DNA of 64,000 nt. Source: Vulcanimicrobiota bacterium. GTDB taxonomy: Bacteria; Vulcanimicrobiota; Xenobia; Xenobiales; JADMJV01. The stretch spans positions 62,001 through 126,000 of the forward strand of contig JAFKGI010000011.1 in assembly GCA_017307785.1 (NCBI GenBank), read 5' to 3'. Below are positions 16,509 through 25,168 of this stretch, piece after piece; the first letter of the stretch is position 1; each line of letters starts with the position of its first letter. The notes under the pieces are model-generated. The model was given only the letters and a program-made list of their open reading frames with translations, had not been told where the DNA came from and did not search any database. A program made the position numbers and the translations under genes.

Positions 16509-17513
16509 TCACCCCTTACGGGGCAGGCAGCAGTTGGAAGGACAGACGTCGTGGCTGGGGCCCGAGGAGCCAAGAGCGCGCTTCTCGGTCTGCAGACCGC
16601 AGCGCTCCTTGACCAGTTCGACGATCATGGACACGAACTGCGGATGGGCGCCCACGGTGGGCAGGCGGTGCAGTCGCACCCCCAGTTCCTGGCAAAGCTC
16701 CAGAGCCTCGGTATCCAGGTCGTAGAGAACTTCCATGTGATCGGAGATGAATCCAATCGGAAGGACCACCATATCCGTCTTGCCTTCGGTCGCCAGCTCG
16801 CGGATGCGATCGCAGACGTCCGGCTCCAGCCAGGGTACATGAGGCGACCCGCTGCGGCTCTGGTAGTCCAGCTCAAAACTCGCCACTCCGGCGCGTTCCG
16901 CTACGATACGGCAGGCCTCTTCCAGCTGCTGCTGATAACGACAGTTGTCCGCCATGCTGTTGGGAATGCTGTGGGCCGTAAATAGCACGGCCGTATTCTC
17001 GGGATTCAGCTGCGCATACACTTCGCGCATCGAGTCGGCCATCGGCTCTAAAAAGCCAGGATGGTTCCAAAAAGCTCTCAGTTTATCCACTTCCGGAGCC
17101 TGCTCTCCGACCTCTGCTCGGGCCTGGATGACGTTCTCACGGTACTGGCGACAACCTGAATAGCTGCTGAAGGCCGAGGTGAAGAAAGCCAGGGCTTTCT
17201 TCACGCCGTCTTCACTCATTTGGCGAAGAGTATCAGGCAAAAGTGGATGCCAGTTGCGATTGCCGAAGTAAACCGGCAGCTCCAGCCCCTGACGGGCCAA
17301 CTCTTCGCGAATCGAATCGATCAAAGCCAGATTCTGTTCGTTGATCGGGCTTTTGCCGCCAAAATGGTAATAGTGTTCCGCCACCGACTCGAGTCGCTCG
17401 CGAGGGATCCCGCGACCCCGGGTGACGTTCTCGAGAAAGGGCATCACGTCGTCAGGCTTGTCCGGTCCACCAAAGGACAAGACCAACAAGGCATCATAGG
17501 GAAGCTCGGACAT
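16509..17513 (-). CDS. hemH: Ferrochelatase HemH
   Basis: 334 residues, normal length. The enzyme inserts iron into protoporphyrin IX or coproporphyrin III at the end of haem synthesis. Visible family features are 'LLVLSFGGPDKPDDVMPFL' at the N-terminus, 'FGGKSPINEQ' near 53, 'YSGCRQYRENV' near 120, 'VLFTAHSIPNSM' near 176 with the active-site His, and 'PIGFISDHMEVLYDLD' near 265 with the acidic cluster. A C-terminal tail with 'CPSNCC' could hold a metal site; some bacterial ferrochelatases carry a [2Fe-2S] cluster, but the Cys pattern here is not enough to claim one. It is the last gene of a three-gene minus-strand operon, one base after the preceding stop. Confidence 0.93.
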   Translation of the reverse strand: MSELPYDALLVLSFGGPDKPDDVMPFLENVTRGRGIPRERLESVAEHYYHFGGKSPINEQNLALIDSIREELARQGLELPVYFGNRNWHPLLPDTLRQMSEDGVKKALAFFTSAFSSYSGCRQYRENVIQARAEVGEQAPEVDKLRAFWNHPGFLEPMADSMREVYAQLNPENTAVLFTAHSIPNSMADNCRYQQQLEEACRIVAERAGVASFELDYQSRSGSPHVPWLEPDVCDRIRELATEGKTDMVVLPIGFISDHMEVLYDLDTEALELCQELGVRLHRLPTVGAHPQFVSMIVELVKERCGLQTEKRALGSSGPSHDVCPSNCCLPRKG

Positions 17514-17514
17514 C

Positions 17515-17982
17515 TTAGCGGGGCGGCGGCGGGTAGACTTGCTTGCCGTTTACGTCGCGAGCGTCGTAGTAGGTCCGCTGAGTCTGCCGATTCTTTTGAT
17601 ACTTAGCCTTCTTCTGGCCGTTCTCCCAATAGGAGGTATAGTCGATGATGCGCTCATCCTGGTTGATCAGAATGGCCGTCCGTCCATTGCCGAAGTAACG
17701 CTCCAGCTTGATGACTTTGCCCGGTTTGCGCTGGTAGCGCACCGCATAGCCACCGGTGGGAAAGAAGCGTGTGAAGTTAATGTTGCCGTCGGAGTCCTTC
17801 TCCAACTTCTCTTTTGGGGCACCACTTGGCCACTTGGTCTGAAACGGGCGATTGCCCAGGTAGAGAAATTCTTGCAGCAACTGGTCGATTTCGCGCCCCA
17901 TCTGCGTTGGCCCGGCGGGCTGTGCCAAGCCGGGCAACGAGACCAGCCACACCAGGAGTAAAAGAGCAACCCGAATCTTCAT
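17515..17982 (-). CDS. Secreted protein of unknown function
   Basis: 155 residues with a clear signal peptide ('MKIRVALLLLVWLVSLPGLAQ', cleavage near residue 21). The mature part has repeated aromatic/charged strands ('GGYAVRYQRKPGKVIKLERY', 'YTSYWENGQKKAKYQ') that resemble YwqK- or MORN-like beta-hairpin repeats, and ends in 'YPPPPR'. The resemblance is weak and no function is claimed. It sits between the SirB1-like gene (22 bases upstream) and hemH (1 base downstream). Confidence 0.72.
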   Translation of the reverse strand: MKIRVALLLLVWLVSLPGLAQPAGPTQMGREIDQLLQEFLYLGNRPFQTKWPSGAPKEKLEKDSDGNINFTRFFPTGGYAVRYQRKPGKVIKLERYFGNGRTAILINQDERIIDYTSYWENGQKKAKYQKNRQTQRTYYDARDVNGKQVYPPPPR

Positions 17983-18004
17983 CTAGGCGCTCTTCCCACT
18001 GGGG

Positions 18005-19129
18005 TCACGTTGCCCCTTCCCAACGGCGGCTATTGCGAACGTAGACGCCGTCCTCGAAACGCGAGAAAAACAGTCCCACCAGTTGGTGAGCGACCAATCC
18101 ACCGTCGTCTAGCTCCAGTTGAGACTCATCCGCGGAGGCAACCTGGGGTGAGCCGTGCACCAGAATCCGATACAAAGGCAGATGAGGTAGCTCCTCGTCC
18201 TCGCTGTAAAGGTCGTAGTCGATGACCACTCCTCGGTAGGCTTTCTTGCGATGGCGCACCACTTGACCGGGTGTAAAAAGCGGCTCGCGGACCGGCAAAG
18301 ACTGTCCGAGCCCGCGACCACGGGCCACCAGATCCTTGAGGAGAAAGTAGAACAGGCAGGCGTAGGCGCGGTTCTCGCTACGTACATAGGTGGCCTCGAG
18401 GTTGCGCAGGACTCGAGCCGCAATCTCTTCCACTGGCGCCACCTTGGCGGCAAGCTCGCGAGTGGTGGTCTGAGGCAGGTCTCCCCGAAGCTCGGGGGTC
18501 AGGTTGGCATCCAGCAGACGACCGCCGTTGAAACAGTCCACCAGGCGAACTTCCCCCTCCCCTTCCCGGAAGCTGGCCAGAAAATGGCCGGGAAAAGAGC
18601 AGCCACGATAGTCCAATCCAAGTCGCGCGCCTACCAGCATCAGGACGCTGCAAAGACTGATCGGATTGCCCAGGCCGCGCTCGAGGACACGACTCAAGTA
18701 GCTGTTTTCGGGGGCATAGTAGTCCTCGCGGTCTCCGCTCAGCTCCGCGAACAAGAGCGCGGGAAGGCTTTCCAGAGAGTGCGGCCCCTCTCCGAGTCGA
18801 GCTGCCCAACCGTCCAACTGCTCGGACAAATGAACTCCTCGCCAGCGAAACTGGAAGTCACACAAGATCCGATGAAAGGCTTCCAGGCGCTCTTGGGGCT
18901 GACTCAGCGTTTTCCAGGCGGGCCAGGCGCTCAATAGCTGCGCTTTGCGCCAGGGCAGCAGCATACTCTCCAGAGCGGACAATTGAGAGCTGTCAGCCGG
19001 GAAGATTTTCAATAATTCTGCGATCTCCGATGCCATAGGTAAAAGCGCCTTGCGCACTTCCACGCGAACGATCTCGGAAGGATCGTCGAGCAACTTGAGT
19101 AGATGAGGGAACGGACTCGAGTCGGACAC
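18005..19129 (-). CDS. SirB1-type transglutaminase-like protein fused to YccV/HspQ domain
   Basis: 374 residues. An N-terminal helical HEAT-like segment (residues 1-45) leads into a SirB1/transglutaminase-like core: 'SYLSRVLERGLGNPISLCSV' near 143, 'GCSFPGHFLASF' near 177 and 'LVDCFNGGRLLD' near 195. The Cys-His-Asp arrangement of the fold may be only partly kept. Residues about 285-370 match the hemimethylated-DNA-binding YccV/HspQ domain ('FTPGQVVRHRKKAYRGVV', 'ADESQLE'). SirB1 and YccV domains are also fused in some other bacteria. HspQ modulates Lon proteolysis in enterobacteria; the role here is unknown. The GTG start at 19129 has only a weak ribosome binding site. Confidence 0.82.
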   Translation of the reverse strand: MSDSSPFPHLLKLLDDPSEIVRVEVRKALLPMASEIAELLKIFPADSSQLSALESMLLPWRKAQLLSAWPAWKTLSQPQERLEAFHRILCDFQFRWRGVHLSEQLDGWAARLGEGPHSLESLPALLFAELSGDREDYYAPENSYLSRVLERGLGNPISLCSVLMLVGARLGLDYRGCSFPGHFLASFREGEGEVRLVDCFNGGRLLDANLTPELRGDLPQTTTRELAAKVAPVEEIAARVLRNLEATYVRSENRAYACLFYFLLKDLVARGRGLGQSLPVREPLFTPGQVVRHRKKAYRGVVIDYDLYSEDEELPHLPLYRILVHGSPQVASADESQLELDDGGLVAHQLVGLFFSRFEDGVYVRNSRRWEGAT

Positions 19130-19276
19130 TTGAAAAGAGTTTGACTGCGCTGCTCGGATACCCTCCGCAAAGCCTGAAAGGTTCTACACAAGCAACGAAG
19201 GTGCAAGGACTTTTTATTAGAATTATTTTCAAGTCTACTCCGCCTGGGCGGAACTGGACAATCTGGAGGCGGTGAA

Positions 19277-19633
19277 ATGCGTAGTCGATTTTTGGTGGTA
19301 AGCTTTTTGCTACTGAGCGCGGTGGCCTGGCCAACCCCAAAGTTCTATAACTCGGTGATTTCCGGCTGGGTGCGGGCAGCCTCGGAAGATGCCAAGGGCA
19401 AGGTTTTGACCGTCGAGATCGTGGTCGGAGAGGAGCCCGCCGAAGAACCCTACCTGGTCACGGGACCCAAGAGTGGCGAGCTCCAGGTCCTGGTCGGCGA
19501 GTGGGTGGTGGCCTCGGGCACCGTCAAGGAGGATGAACTCGGCTGGAAGAGCCTGGAGGTCAAGCGATTTACCAAAATCGACGACCTGCCCGCCCCGACC
19601 GACGTACCTCCCTCCCCTCAAGCACCAAAATAG
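19277..19633 (+). CDS. Small secreted protein
   Basis: 118 residues with a signal peptide ('MRSRFLVVSFLLLSAVAWPTP', cleavage near 18-20) and a beta-rich mature part ('VLTVEIVVGEEPAEEPYLV', 'VLVGEWVVASGTVKEDEL') that may be an OB-like or bOF-like barrel. The tail is Pro-rich. A GGAGG site lies 9-13 bases before the ATG. No named family is recognised. It is followed on the same strand by a lytic transglycosylase, which hints at envelope function only by association. Confidence 0.68.
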   Translation: MRSRFLVVSFLLLSAVAWPTPKFYNSVISGWVRAASEDAKGKVLTVEIVVGEEPAEEPYLVTGPKSGELQVLVGEWVVASGTVKEDELGWKSLEVKRFTKIDDLPAPTDVPPSPQAPK

Positions 19634-19715
19634 TTTTCACTTTCACGCCAGGGAAAAGAGGCGGCCTCGAAAAGAGTGTCCGTCTTCAAATTCCGTTGCG
19701 CGGAGGTATGTGCAT

Positions 19716-20522
19716 TTGAAAAGTCGTGTTGTCTCGTTGTGTTTTTTGGGAGGCCTGCTCGCTCTCCCCGCCTGCGCCGGACCACTCCCCTTCGCAGATT
19801 TAATGCACCGCAACGCGCCCAGTGCGCAGACCAACCTGACCACCACCTGGGGCTTCGGCCAGCGGGAAAACGTTTTCAACGAACTGATCGTCAAGAGCGT
19901 CACCGACGTCTGGCAAGACAGCTCCACGCCTTTGCCTCCAGTCCTCTACAAATCGCTGATGGCCGTGGAGAGTTCCTTCCGGCCTGACGCCGTCAGCGGC
20001 TCCGGCGCGGCCGGGCTGACGCAACTGATGCCCGATACGGCCAAACGCTTCGGTCTGGCCAACGGCGATCGCCTCGACCCCAACAAATGCGTACCGGTCG
20101 GCATCCTCGCCTTCCAAGAAAAATATCGAGTCGTTCTCGATCCGGGCAACTACCCGAAAATCATTGGCCTGCCGGCCGACAAAGTGGCCTTCTCCGTGCG
20201 CGTGGCCGACTACTACAACAGCCAGGGCGCTCCCCAGGGTGACGACCGCTGGCACCTGGCACTGGCTGCTTACAACGGCGGCGGTGGCACCATTCTCAGA
20301 GCCATGTCTTACGCCATCGAAGCCAACGTGGATCCCCGTCAGTGGGACAATCTCGCGGGTCCTCCCGGCAAAGCGCTCAATACTCCTCTGCACAAAGCCT
20401 GCATCGACGTCTATGGCTCCTATGGCGGAGGTCGCAAAGTCAACGAACTGGCGGCCTATCCTCGCAAAATCATGAGCCTCTACCGGTCGGCCGTGGCGGC
20501 CACCCCCCGCCCCGTTCTGTAA
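19716..20522 (+). CDS. Lytic transglycosylase, SLT domain
   Basis: 268 residues from a TTG at 19716, 9 bases after GGAGG (19702-19706); a GTG at 19710 is the alternative. A signal peptide ('SLCFLGGLLALPACAG') contains a Cys but not a clean lipobox. The SLT domain follows: 'LMAVESSFRPDAVSGSGAAG' with the catalytic Glu near residue 85, then 'LTQLMPDTAKRFGL', and 'LALAAYNGGGGTI' near 190. Such enzymes cleave the MurNAc-GlcNAc bond to give 1,6-anhydro ends. It acts in the periplasm or cell wall. The longer in-frame extension upstream overlaps the preceding gene and is rejected. Confidence 0.87.
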   Translation: MKSRVVSLCFLGGLLALPACAGPLPFADLMHRNAPSAQTNLTTTWGFGQRENVFNELIVKSVTDVWQDSSTPLPPVLYKSLMAVESSFRPDAVSGSGAAGLTQLMPDTAKRFGLANGDRLDPNKCVPVGILAFQEKYRVVLDPGNYPKIIGLPADKVAFSVRVADYYNSQGAPQGDDRWHLALAAYNGGGGTILRAMSYAIEANVDPRQWDNLAGPPGKALNTPLHKACIDVYGSYGGGRKVNELAAYPRKIMSLYRSAVAATPRPVL

Positions 20523-20543
20523 ACCCCTTAAAAAGAAGAGCCT

Positions 20544-22016
20544 CTAGCCCAGGGCCCGCTCACTCTCTGCATAGAGATGGCGGGCCTCTTCCATGTCTTC
20601 GCCCACGCAAGTCAGACCGAGACGTCGAGTGGACGAAACGCCCCCCAGCATGTGGAAGACCACGCCGGTATGAGAGGCGGTGGAGTAATTCAGACCCTCT
20701 TCGGTGGCCAGATCGATGACATCATGCAACGAGGTGGCCTGGTCGCCCACTTCCAGCCAGTCGGAGCCATAGACAAATTTCTCTTTGCCCGAGGCGTCCA
20801 GGTAGCGGTTCTCGTGCTCCAGATAGCCGCCCTCGGCCAGCAGGTTCAGAGTTCGCAGCGAGGTGGTGGAGTTGCTCTTACGGAAGTTGACGTCCAGCGC
20901 ATAGACCTCGTCGGCGGTCACCAGGAAATCGACTTCCACGCGGCCCTGCACCCCCTGCCGGGCCAGCTCTTCTCCGACCTTGCGAGCACGCCCCAGGGTC
21001 GCCTGAGCCAGGTTGTCGGGAGCCGGAAAGATGGCCCCGCGATAGCGCCCGTTCTGATCCAGTAGCTCCTGATGGACCCCCATGATGGAGACTTCGAACA
21101 ACGGTGAGATCTGTAGTTGCACGCTGACGGACTCTCCGACCAGCTGCTGCTCCACCAGACCGCCCAGGCGCTCGAACCGGGGCCAGAAGGCCTTGCCCTC
21201 CTGGTCTCCCCAATGGCGGCGCAGAGCCTGACCGAGGCGGGCATTCTTTTCTTCGGCCAGCATATGGTCGGACACCAGCAAATTCCAAAACGGCATCAGG
21301 CTGAGATTGCGATTGCCCAGTCCGCTCACACCGTCGTTCTGCTTGACCACCACCCGCGGGTTGTCTACGGTGATGACGCCTTGAGCCTGCATCTTGACCA
21401 GGGCGGCAGCCAGATCGTCGAGATCGTGCAAATCCACTTCTCCGGGCGGCACCTTCAGGCCCAGGGCCTGGAAGAGGGAACGCGCGCGCGCCTTGGCCGA
21501 ATAGCTTTGATGACGCGGGTCGGTGCCCAGAATGGGAATGCCCAACTCGACGGCCAGTCTCATCTCCAACTCGGTACTGCGATAGACCGTCAGATAGGCG
21601 TTGGGCGACTTCTGAATCTCTCGACGCAAGCGCTCCAACAGAGCCGGACGAGCCAGCATCTTTTGGGACAGGGGCAGATTGGAGCGGTCCAGCAACGGTT
21701 GCAGCCGCAGACGGTTGCGGCCGTGACTGAAGGGCACATGACGGAGGAAATGCAGGTAGTAGGCGATTTCTTCCTCGGGAATCAAGTGCGAGGAATAGAA
21801 CCAGAGACGACAAGCGGGCTGCCCCAGCAGGTGGAACAGGTAAAGCATGCGCTCTTCGAAGTGGAGCAAACCGCCCGGCAAAGGGAGCCCTTCCAGATCC
21901 AGCGACAGCGAGGGAACCGCGATCACCAGACGAGGGACGCGCGGGTTTTGAATGCGCCTCCACAAATCGGGCAAACCGGCCTGAATCGGGGCAAAGCGTT
22001 CTTCGATGGTCTGCAT
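20544..22016 (-). CDS. ATP-grasp peptide ligase, PGM1-like
   Basis: 490 residues. The central part resembles ATP-grasp ligases of the pheganomycin PGM1 type: 'ILGTDPRHQSYSAKARARSL' near 183, 'VVVKQNDGVSGLGNRNL' near 234 (nucleotide binding), and 'VEVDFLVTADEVYALDVNFR' near 360, which carries the acidic Mg-binding residues. The N-terminal 150 residues ('LVIAVPSLSLD', then 'ERMLYLFHLL') are also seen in PGM1-related proteins. PGM1 joins a peptide to a non-proteinogenic amino acid. The gene starts 22 bases after the stop of a subtilase, so a peptide-processing pair is plausible, but the substrate is unknown. Confidence 0.75.
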   Translation of the reverse strand: MQTIEERFAPIQAGLPDLWRRIQNPRVPRLVIAVPSLSLDLEGLPLPGGLLHFEERMLYLFHLLGQPACRLWFYSSHLIPEEEIAYYLHFLRHVPFSHGRNRLRLQPLLDRSNLPLSQKMLARPALLERLRREIQKSPNAYLTVYRSTELEMRLAVELGIPILGTDPRHQSYSAKARARSLFQALGLKVPPGEVDLHDLDDLAAALVKMQAQGVITVDNPRVVVKQNDGVSGLGNRNLSLMPFWNLLVSDHMLAEEKNARLGQALRRHWGDQEGKAFWPRFERLGGLVEQQLVGESVSVQLQISPLFEVSIMGVHQELLDQNGRYRGAIFPAPDNLAQATLGRARKVGEELARQGVQGRVEVDFLVTADEVYALDVNFRKSNSTTSLRTLNLLAEGGYLEHENRYLDASGKEKFVYGSDWLEVGDQATSLHDVIDLATEEGLNYSTASHTGVVFHMLGGVSSTRRLGLTCVGEDMEEARHLYAESERALG

Positions 22017-22038
22017 GCACTCCTGGGAGTGGACGCGT

Positions 22039-23397
22039 TCAGGCGACGGCTGGAGTGGACTTCCAGTTCAAGGCCAGGTCCAGCGCCTTATCGGCCTGCA
22101 CCAGGCCGGCTCCGACGGCGGCGGCGTCCAGGTTGGGATATTTGAAGGCGCTCTCTTTCAAGATGGCCTGCAGATCCGCCTGCGACAATTCGGGGTTGGC
22201 CTGCTTGAGAATCGCCACCAGTCCCGCCACCTGAGGGGTCGACTGCGAAGTGCCGGAAATAGCGAAGTAACCGCCGTCGGCCTTCGGAAAATCCGGCACG
22301 TCAAAGGACGAGCTAGGAGCCAGCGTGGAGAAAATCCGCTTGCCAGGCGCCACCACGTCGGGCTTGGCCAGTCCGTCATAGCTGGGACCACGGCTGGAGA
22401 AGCGGGTCAGCAGGTCATCGCTGGGGTCGACCGTGCCATTGTCGTCGATGGCGCCCACCGTAATGGCTCCCGGAAGAATGCCCGGAGTGGCGATAGTGCC
22501 GGGATTGGGGCCTTCGTTGCCGGCCGAAACCACCACCGTCAGGCCTGCGTCGATGGCCTGCTGAGTGGCCTGCGCCCAGGGGTCGTTCTTCCACCCCTGA
22601 GAGGGGACGTCACCCAGAGACATGTTGACGACGCTGATGCCCATCTCGTCCTTGTTCTCGATCACCCAGTGGAGAGCTTTGATGGCATCGGCAATGGAGC
22701 CGATGCGCACGCCCACCAGGTCGGCTTCGGGAGCCACACCCTTGATGGAACCGCCCGACTTGGTGCCGGAACCGGCAGCCAGACCCGCCACGTGCGTGCC
22801 GTGACCATACTTGTCGGTGGGCTTCTTCTTGCCTTCGGCGAAGTCCACCCAGCCCACGATGCGGTCCTTGAAGTCGGCGTGAGGAAAGATGCCGGAGTCA
22901 ATGATGGCGATGGTCTGGCCCTTGCCCGTGTAGCCTTTGGCCCAGACTTTGTCCAGACCGGGCAGACGCACGGCGGCCGTCTCGGTGGGACCGGCGGTGG
23001 ACGTGTCGTCGGAGGCTTCCTGGAAGATGAAATCGTGGTTGGTGAAGGGTCCCGCGTGATGAAGCGGGTGATTGACGGAAACGTAGGCGCCCTTCGGCAG
23101 CTTGTGAAACAGCTGCTCGACCTGATTCTTGCCGATCCAGGTGGCCACGCCATTGACCAGAGGCAGCTCTTCGACCGCGCAACGACTCAGCCGACCCAGC
23201 GCCTTCTTCAGCTTTCCCAGCCCCTGGCGGTCGGTGGCCGAAAGAATGACCGGGACTCGGCCGCCGGCGGTCACTTCACGAGCTTCAGAACTGAAGGCCT
23301 GGTAGCGCTCCGTCGGATCCATGCTGGCAGGGTCCAGGCCCGCCGGCAAGGCGACGCGGGAGCGCGGGGGTTGAGCGTGCTGCGGACCGATCTTCAC
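22039..23397 (-). CDS. Subtilisin-like serine protease (S8)
   Basis: 452 residues from a GTG start. The catalytic triad is complete: Asp about 167 in 'IAIIDSGIFPHADF', His about 199 in 'YGHGTHVAGLAAG', and Ser about 384 in 'SGTSQSTPQVAGLVA'. The oxyanion Asn lies in the 'VVVSAGNEGPNPG' segment. The first about 145 residues may be an inhibitor-like propeptide; no signal peptide is visible, so it may be cytoplasmic or exported by another route. A 6-bp hairpin (AAGTCT-AACA-AGACTT, 23403-23418) lies just upstream of the start. It is the first gene of a pair with the ATP-grasp ligase. Confidence 0.88.
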   Translation of the reverse strand: MKIGPQHAQPPRSRVALPAGLDPASMDPTERYQAFSSEAREVTAGGRVPVILSATDRQGLGKLKKALGRLSRCAVEELPLVNGVATWIGKNQVEQLFHKLPKGAYVSVNHPLHHAGPFTNHDFIFQEASDDTSTAGPTETAAVRLPGLDKVWAKGYTGKGQTIAIIDSGIFPHADFKDRIVGWVDFAEGKKKPTDKYGHGTHVAGLAAGSGTKSGGSIKGVAPEADLVGVRIGSIADAIKALHWVIENKDEMGISVVNMSLGDVPSQGWKNDPWAQATQQAIDAGLTVVVSAGNEGPNPGTIATPGILPGAITVGAIDDNGTVDPSDDLLTRFSSRGPSYDGLAKPDVVAPGKRIFSTLAPSSSFDVPDFPKADGGYFAISGTSQSTPQVAGLVAILKQANPELSQADLQAILKESAFKYPNLDAAAVGAGLVQADKALDLALNWKSTPAVA

Positions 23398-23510
23398 TCG
23401 CTAAGTCTAACAAGACTTGCTCAGCCTTCTGCGATCCGACATGTTAACAGTGGGCCAGGAACTAGAGCCTCACTTGGACAAGTTGACCCCTTGAGCAGGA
23501 GGATAAGGTT

Positions 23511-24119
23511 ATGTTAGTTCTCAGTTGCGATCCCAGCGAACGTTGGAAAAACGTCGCTCGAGCCGCGGAAACCCTGAAAAAAGGCGGAGTGATCGTCTAC
23601 CCTACCGACACGGTCTACGGCATGGGATGTGACCTGCTCAACAAGCGCGCCATCGAGAAGATCTACCAGTACAAGAAGATGCCACGCCAAAAACCCCTGA
23701 GCTTCATCTGCTCGGATATGACCCAGGTCAGCGAGTACGCCCAGGTCAGCAACTCGGCCTTCAAGCTGATGAAGCGGCTCTTGCCGGGACCCTTCACCTT
23801 CATCTTGCAGGCTTCGCGCGAGGTGCCTAAGGTGATGGTCAGCAAGCAACACACCGTGGGTATTCGCGTTCCCGACCACGACGTCTGCCTGGAACTGGTC
23901 AACTTGCTGGGCAACCCGCTGGTCAACACCTCGGCCCACACTTCGCTGGAAGAAGTGGTCAGCAACCCCGAGACCATCCAGGAAGAATTCCACCTGGCCG
24001 ATCTGATGCTGACCGATGGTATGCTCCAGACCGAGTTGAGCACTATCATCGACTTTACCGGTGATGAGCCTGTGCTCGTTCGCCAGGGCAAAGGCGAACT
24101 GTCGGCCCACCTTCGCTAG
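23511..24119 (+). CDS. tsaC: L-threonylcarbamoyladenylate synthase (YrdC/Sua5 family)
   Basis: 202 residues. The enzyme makes threonylcarbamoyl-AMP from Thr, bicarbonate and ATP for the t6A modification of tRNAs that read ANN codons. Motifs are clear: 'GGVIVYPTDTVYGMGCD' near 25, 'KKMPRQKPLSFI' near 55, 'LLPGPFTFIL' near 89, 'VGIRVPDH' near 117 and 'PLVNTSAHTS' near 135. The length fits the short YrdC/YciO type without the Sua5 domain, and YciO-like paralogues cannot be excluded. A GCAGGAGGATAAG ribosome binding site precedes the ATG. Its TAG stop shares the bases CTAG with the convergent gene. Confidence 0.88.
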   Translation: MLVLSCDPSERWKNVARAAETLKKGGVIVYPTDTVYGMGCDLLNKRAIEKIYQYKKMPRQKPLSFICSDMTQVSEYAQVSNSAFKLMKRLLPGPFTFILQASREVPKVMVSKQHTVGIRVPDHDVCLELVNLLGNPLVNTSAHTSLEEVVSNPETIQEEFHLADLMLTDGMLQTELSTIIDFTGDEPVLVRQGKGELSAHLR

Positions 24120-25063
24120 CGACTGGCGATTAACTTATCCAGGACTCCTACGGCCACTCCCGTGAGGCCGCCGGCGGCCGCGCCGATGCCCAGACCCAGA
24201 GCTGCTCCGGCCCAAGGAGTCATGCGGTAGCTGTTGCTGACCTCGGTATGATCGCGGAAAGCGCCGGTAGGATAAGCCTGCACCACTTCTTTCTGACCGG
24301 AGAACAGATTGGTGTCGGTGTAATACAGATTGCGATTGCCATCATACTGGCCGCGCAGATTGCTGTGCTCACGCGCCCAGGGAACCCAACCAATCCGCAT
24401 ATTTTGAGTTTCCGGGGTGTGCACCAGCTGCGTTAAAGTCTGATTCTTGCTCTGAGCCAGCGCGCCGGCGGCAAAGCCCGCTCCCGCTCCCAGGAGAGCT
24501 CCCGCCCCAACTCCGATCAACGGAGCCCGATTGGAACGCTGCTCGGCTGCGGCCGTGGCCTGAGGATCGGCCACCTTCTGCACCAGCGCCCCCACCAGCG
24601 CCCCGGCCACCGTGCCGACCCCCAGCCCGATGGCGGCACCGGCCAGCGGTCCAATCGAATGGGTGTGAGTAAACTTCTGACGGTCTTCGATCAGACCGGT
24701 GGAGCGATTCTCGACAATCGGTCGGAAATAGGGCGAATCGCAGGTCTGGTAGCTGCCGGTCATCATCCCCTTGTCATCATAGGTGTATTGGGTGGTGCAA
24801 TCTTCGGGCACGTAGTGCGCCCCCACCAGCTCGGGACGCAGATATTCGGTCCGTTGCGTAACCACCGAAACGGTGTCCTGGGTCAGGTTGTGCAGACCCC
24901 AGGCAAATCCGGCCGTCGTACCCACGGCCGCGCCCAGGCCGGCGCCGGCCGCAAAAGCGGGCATATCCTCAGCGACCTCTTGTAGTTTGCTCGGTCCGCG
25001 CTGATAGTCTCCCCCGCCGGGGCCGACGTATTTGTTGTAAAGCTGTGTGAGTTTGCCGATCAT
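24116..25063 (-). CDS. Glycine-zipper protein with three Gly/Ala membrane-like segments
   Basis: 315 residues. Three Gly/Ala-rich GxxxG segments (about 33-58, 138-165 and 180-208) plus a C-terminal one (about 280-305) alternate with polar, Tyr/Gln-rich stretches, including a possible disulfide loop ('CTTQYTYDDKGMMTGSYQTC'). There is no cleavable signal peptide. It is similar in design, but not obviously homologous, to the glycine-zipper protein at 15.4-16.1 kb. Function is unknown; such proteins often sit in or form pores in membranes. Its stop codon overlaps that of tsaC in CTAG. Confidence 0.7.
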   Translation of the reverse strand: MIGKLTQLYNKYVGPGGGDYQRGPSKLQEVAEDMPAFAAGAGLGAAVGTTAGFAWGLHNLTQDTVSVVTQRTEYLRPELVGAHYVPEDCTTQYTYDDKGMMTGSYQTCDSPYFRPIVENRSTGLIEDRQKFTHTHSIGPLAGAAIGLGVGTVAGALVGALVQKVADPQATAAAEQRSNRAPLIGVGAGALLGAGAGFAAGALAQSKNQTLTQLVHTPETQNMRIGWVPWAREHSNLRGQYDGNRNLYYTDTNLFSGQKEVVQAYPTGAFRDHTEVSNSYRMTPWAGAALGLGIGAAAGGLTGVAVGVLDKLIASR

Positions 25064-25168
25064 AGGACCAATCTAGAGGTCAGACAAAAACAGACTGTTG
25101 CGGAAATCTGAACGCCCCGACAAAACGGTACCTTAAGTCACCAGAGGGGACGGCCGATCATCTCAGAG

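Noticed and set aside
22006..23517. Plus-strand open frame opposite the subtilase gene (about 500 codons)
   Set aside because: The minus strand has a complete Asp-His-Ser triad; the plus frame shows no family features.
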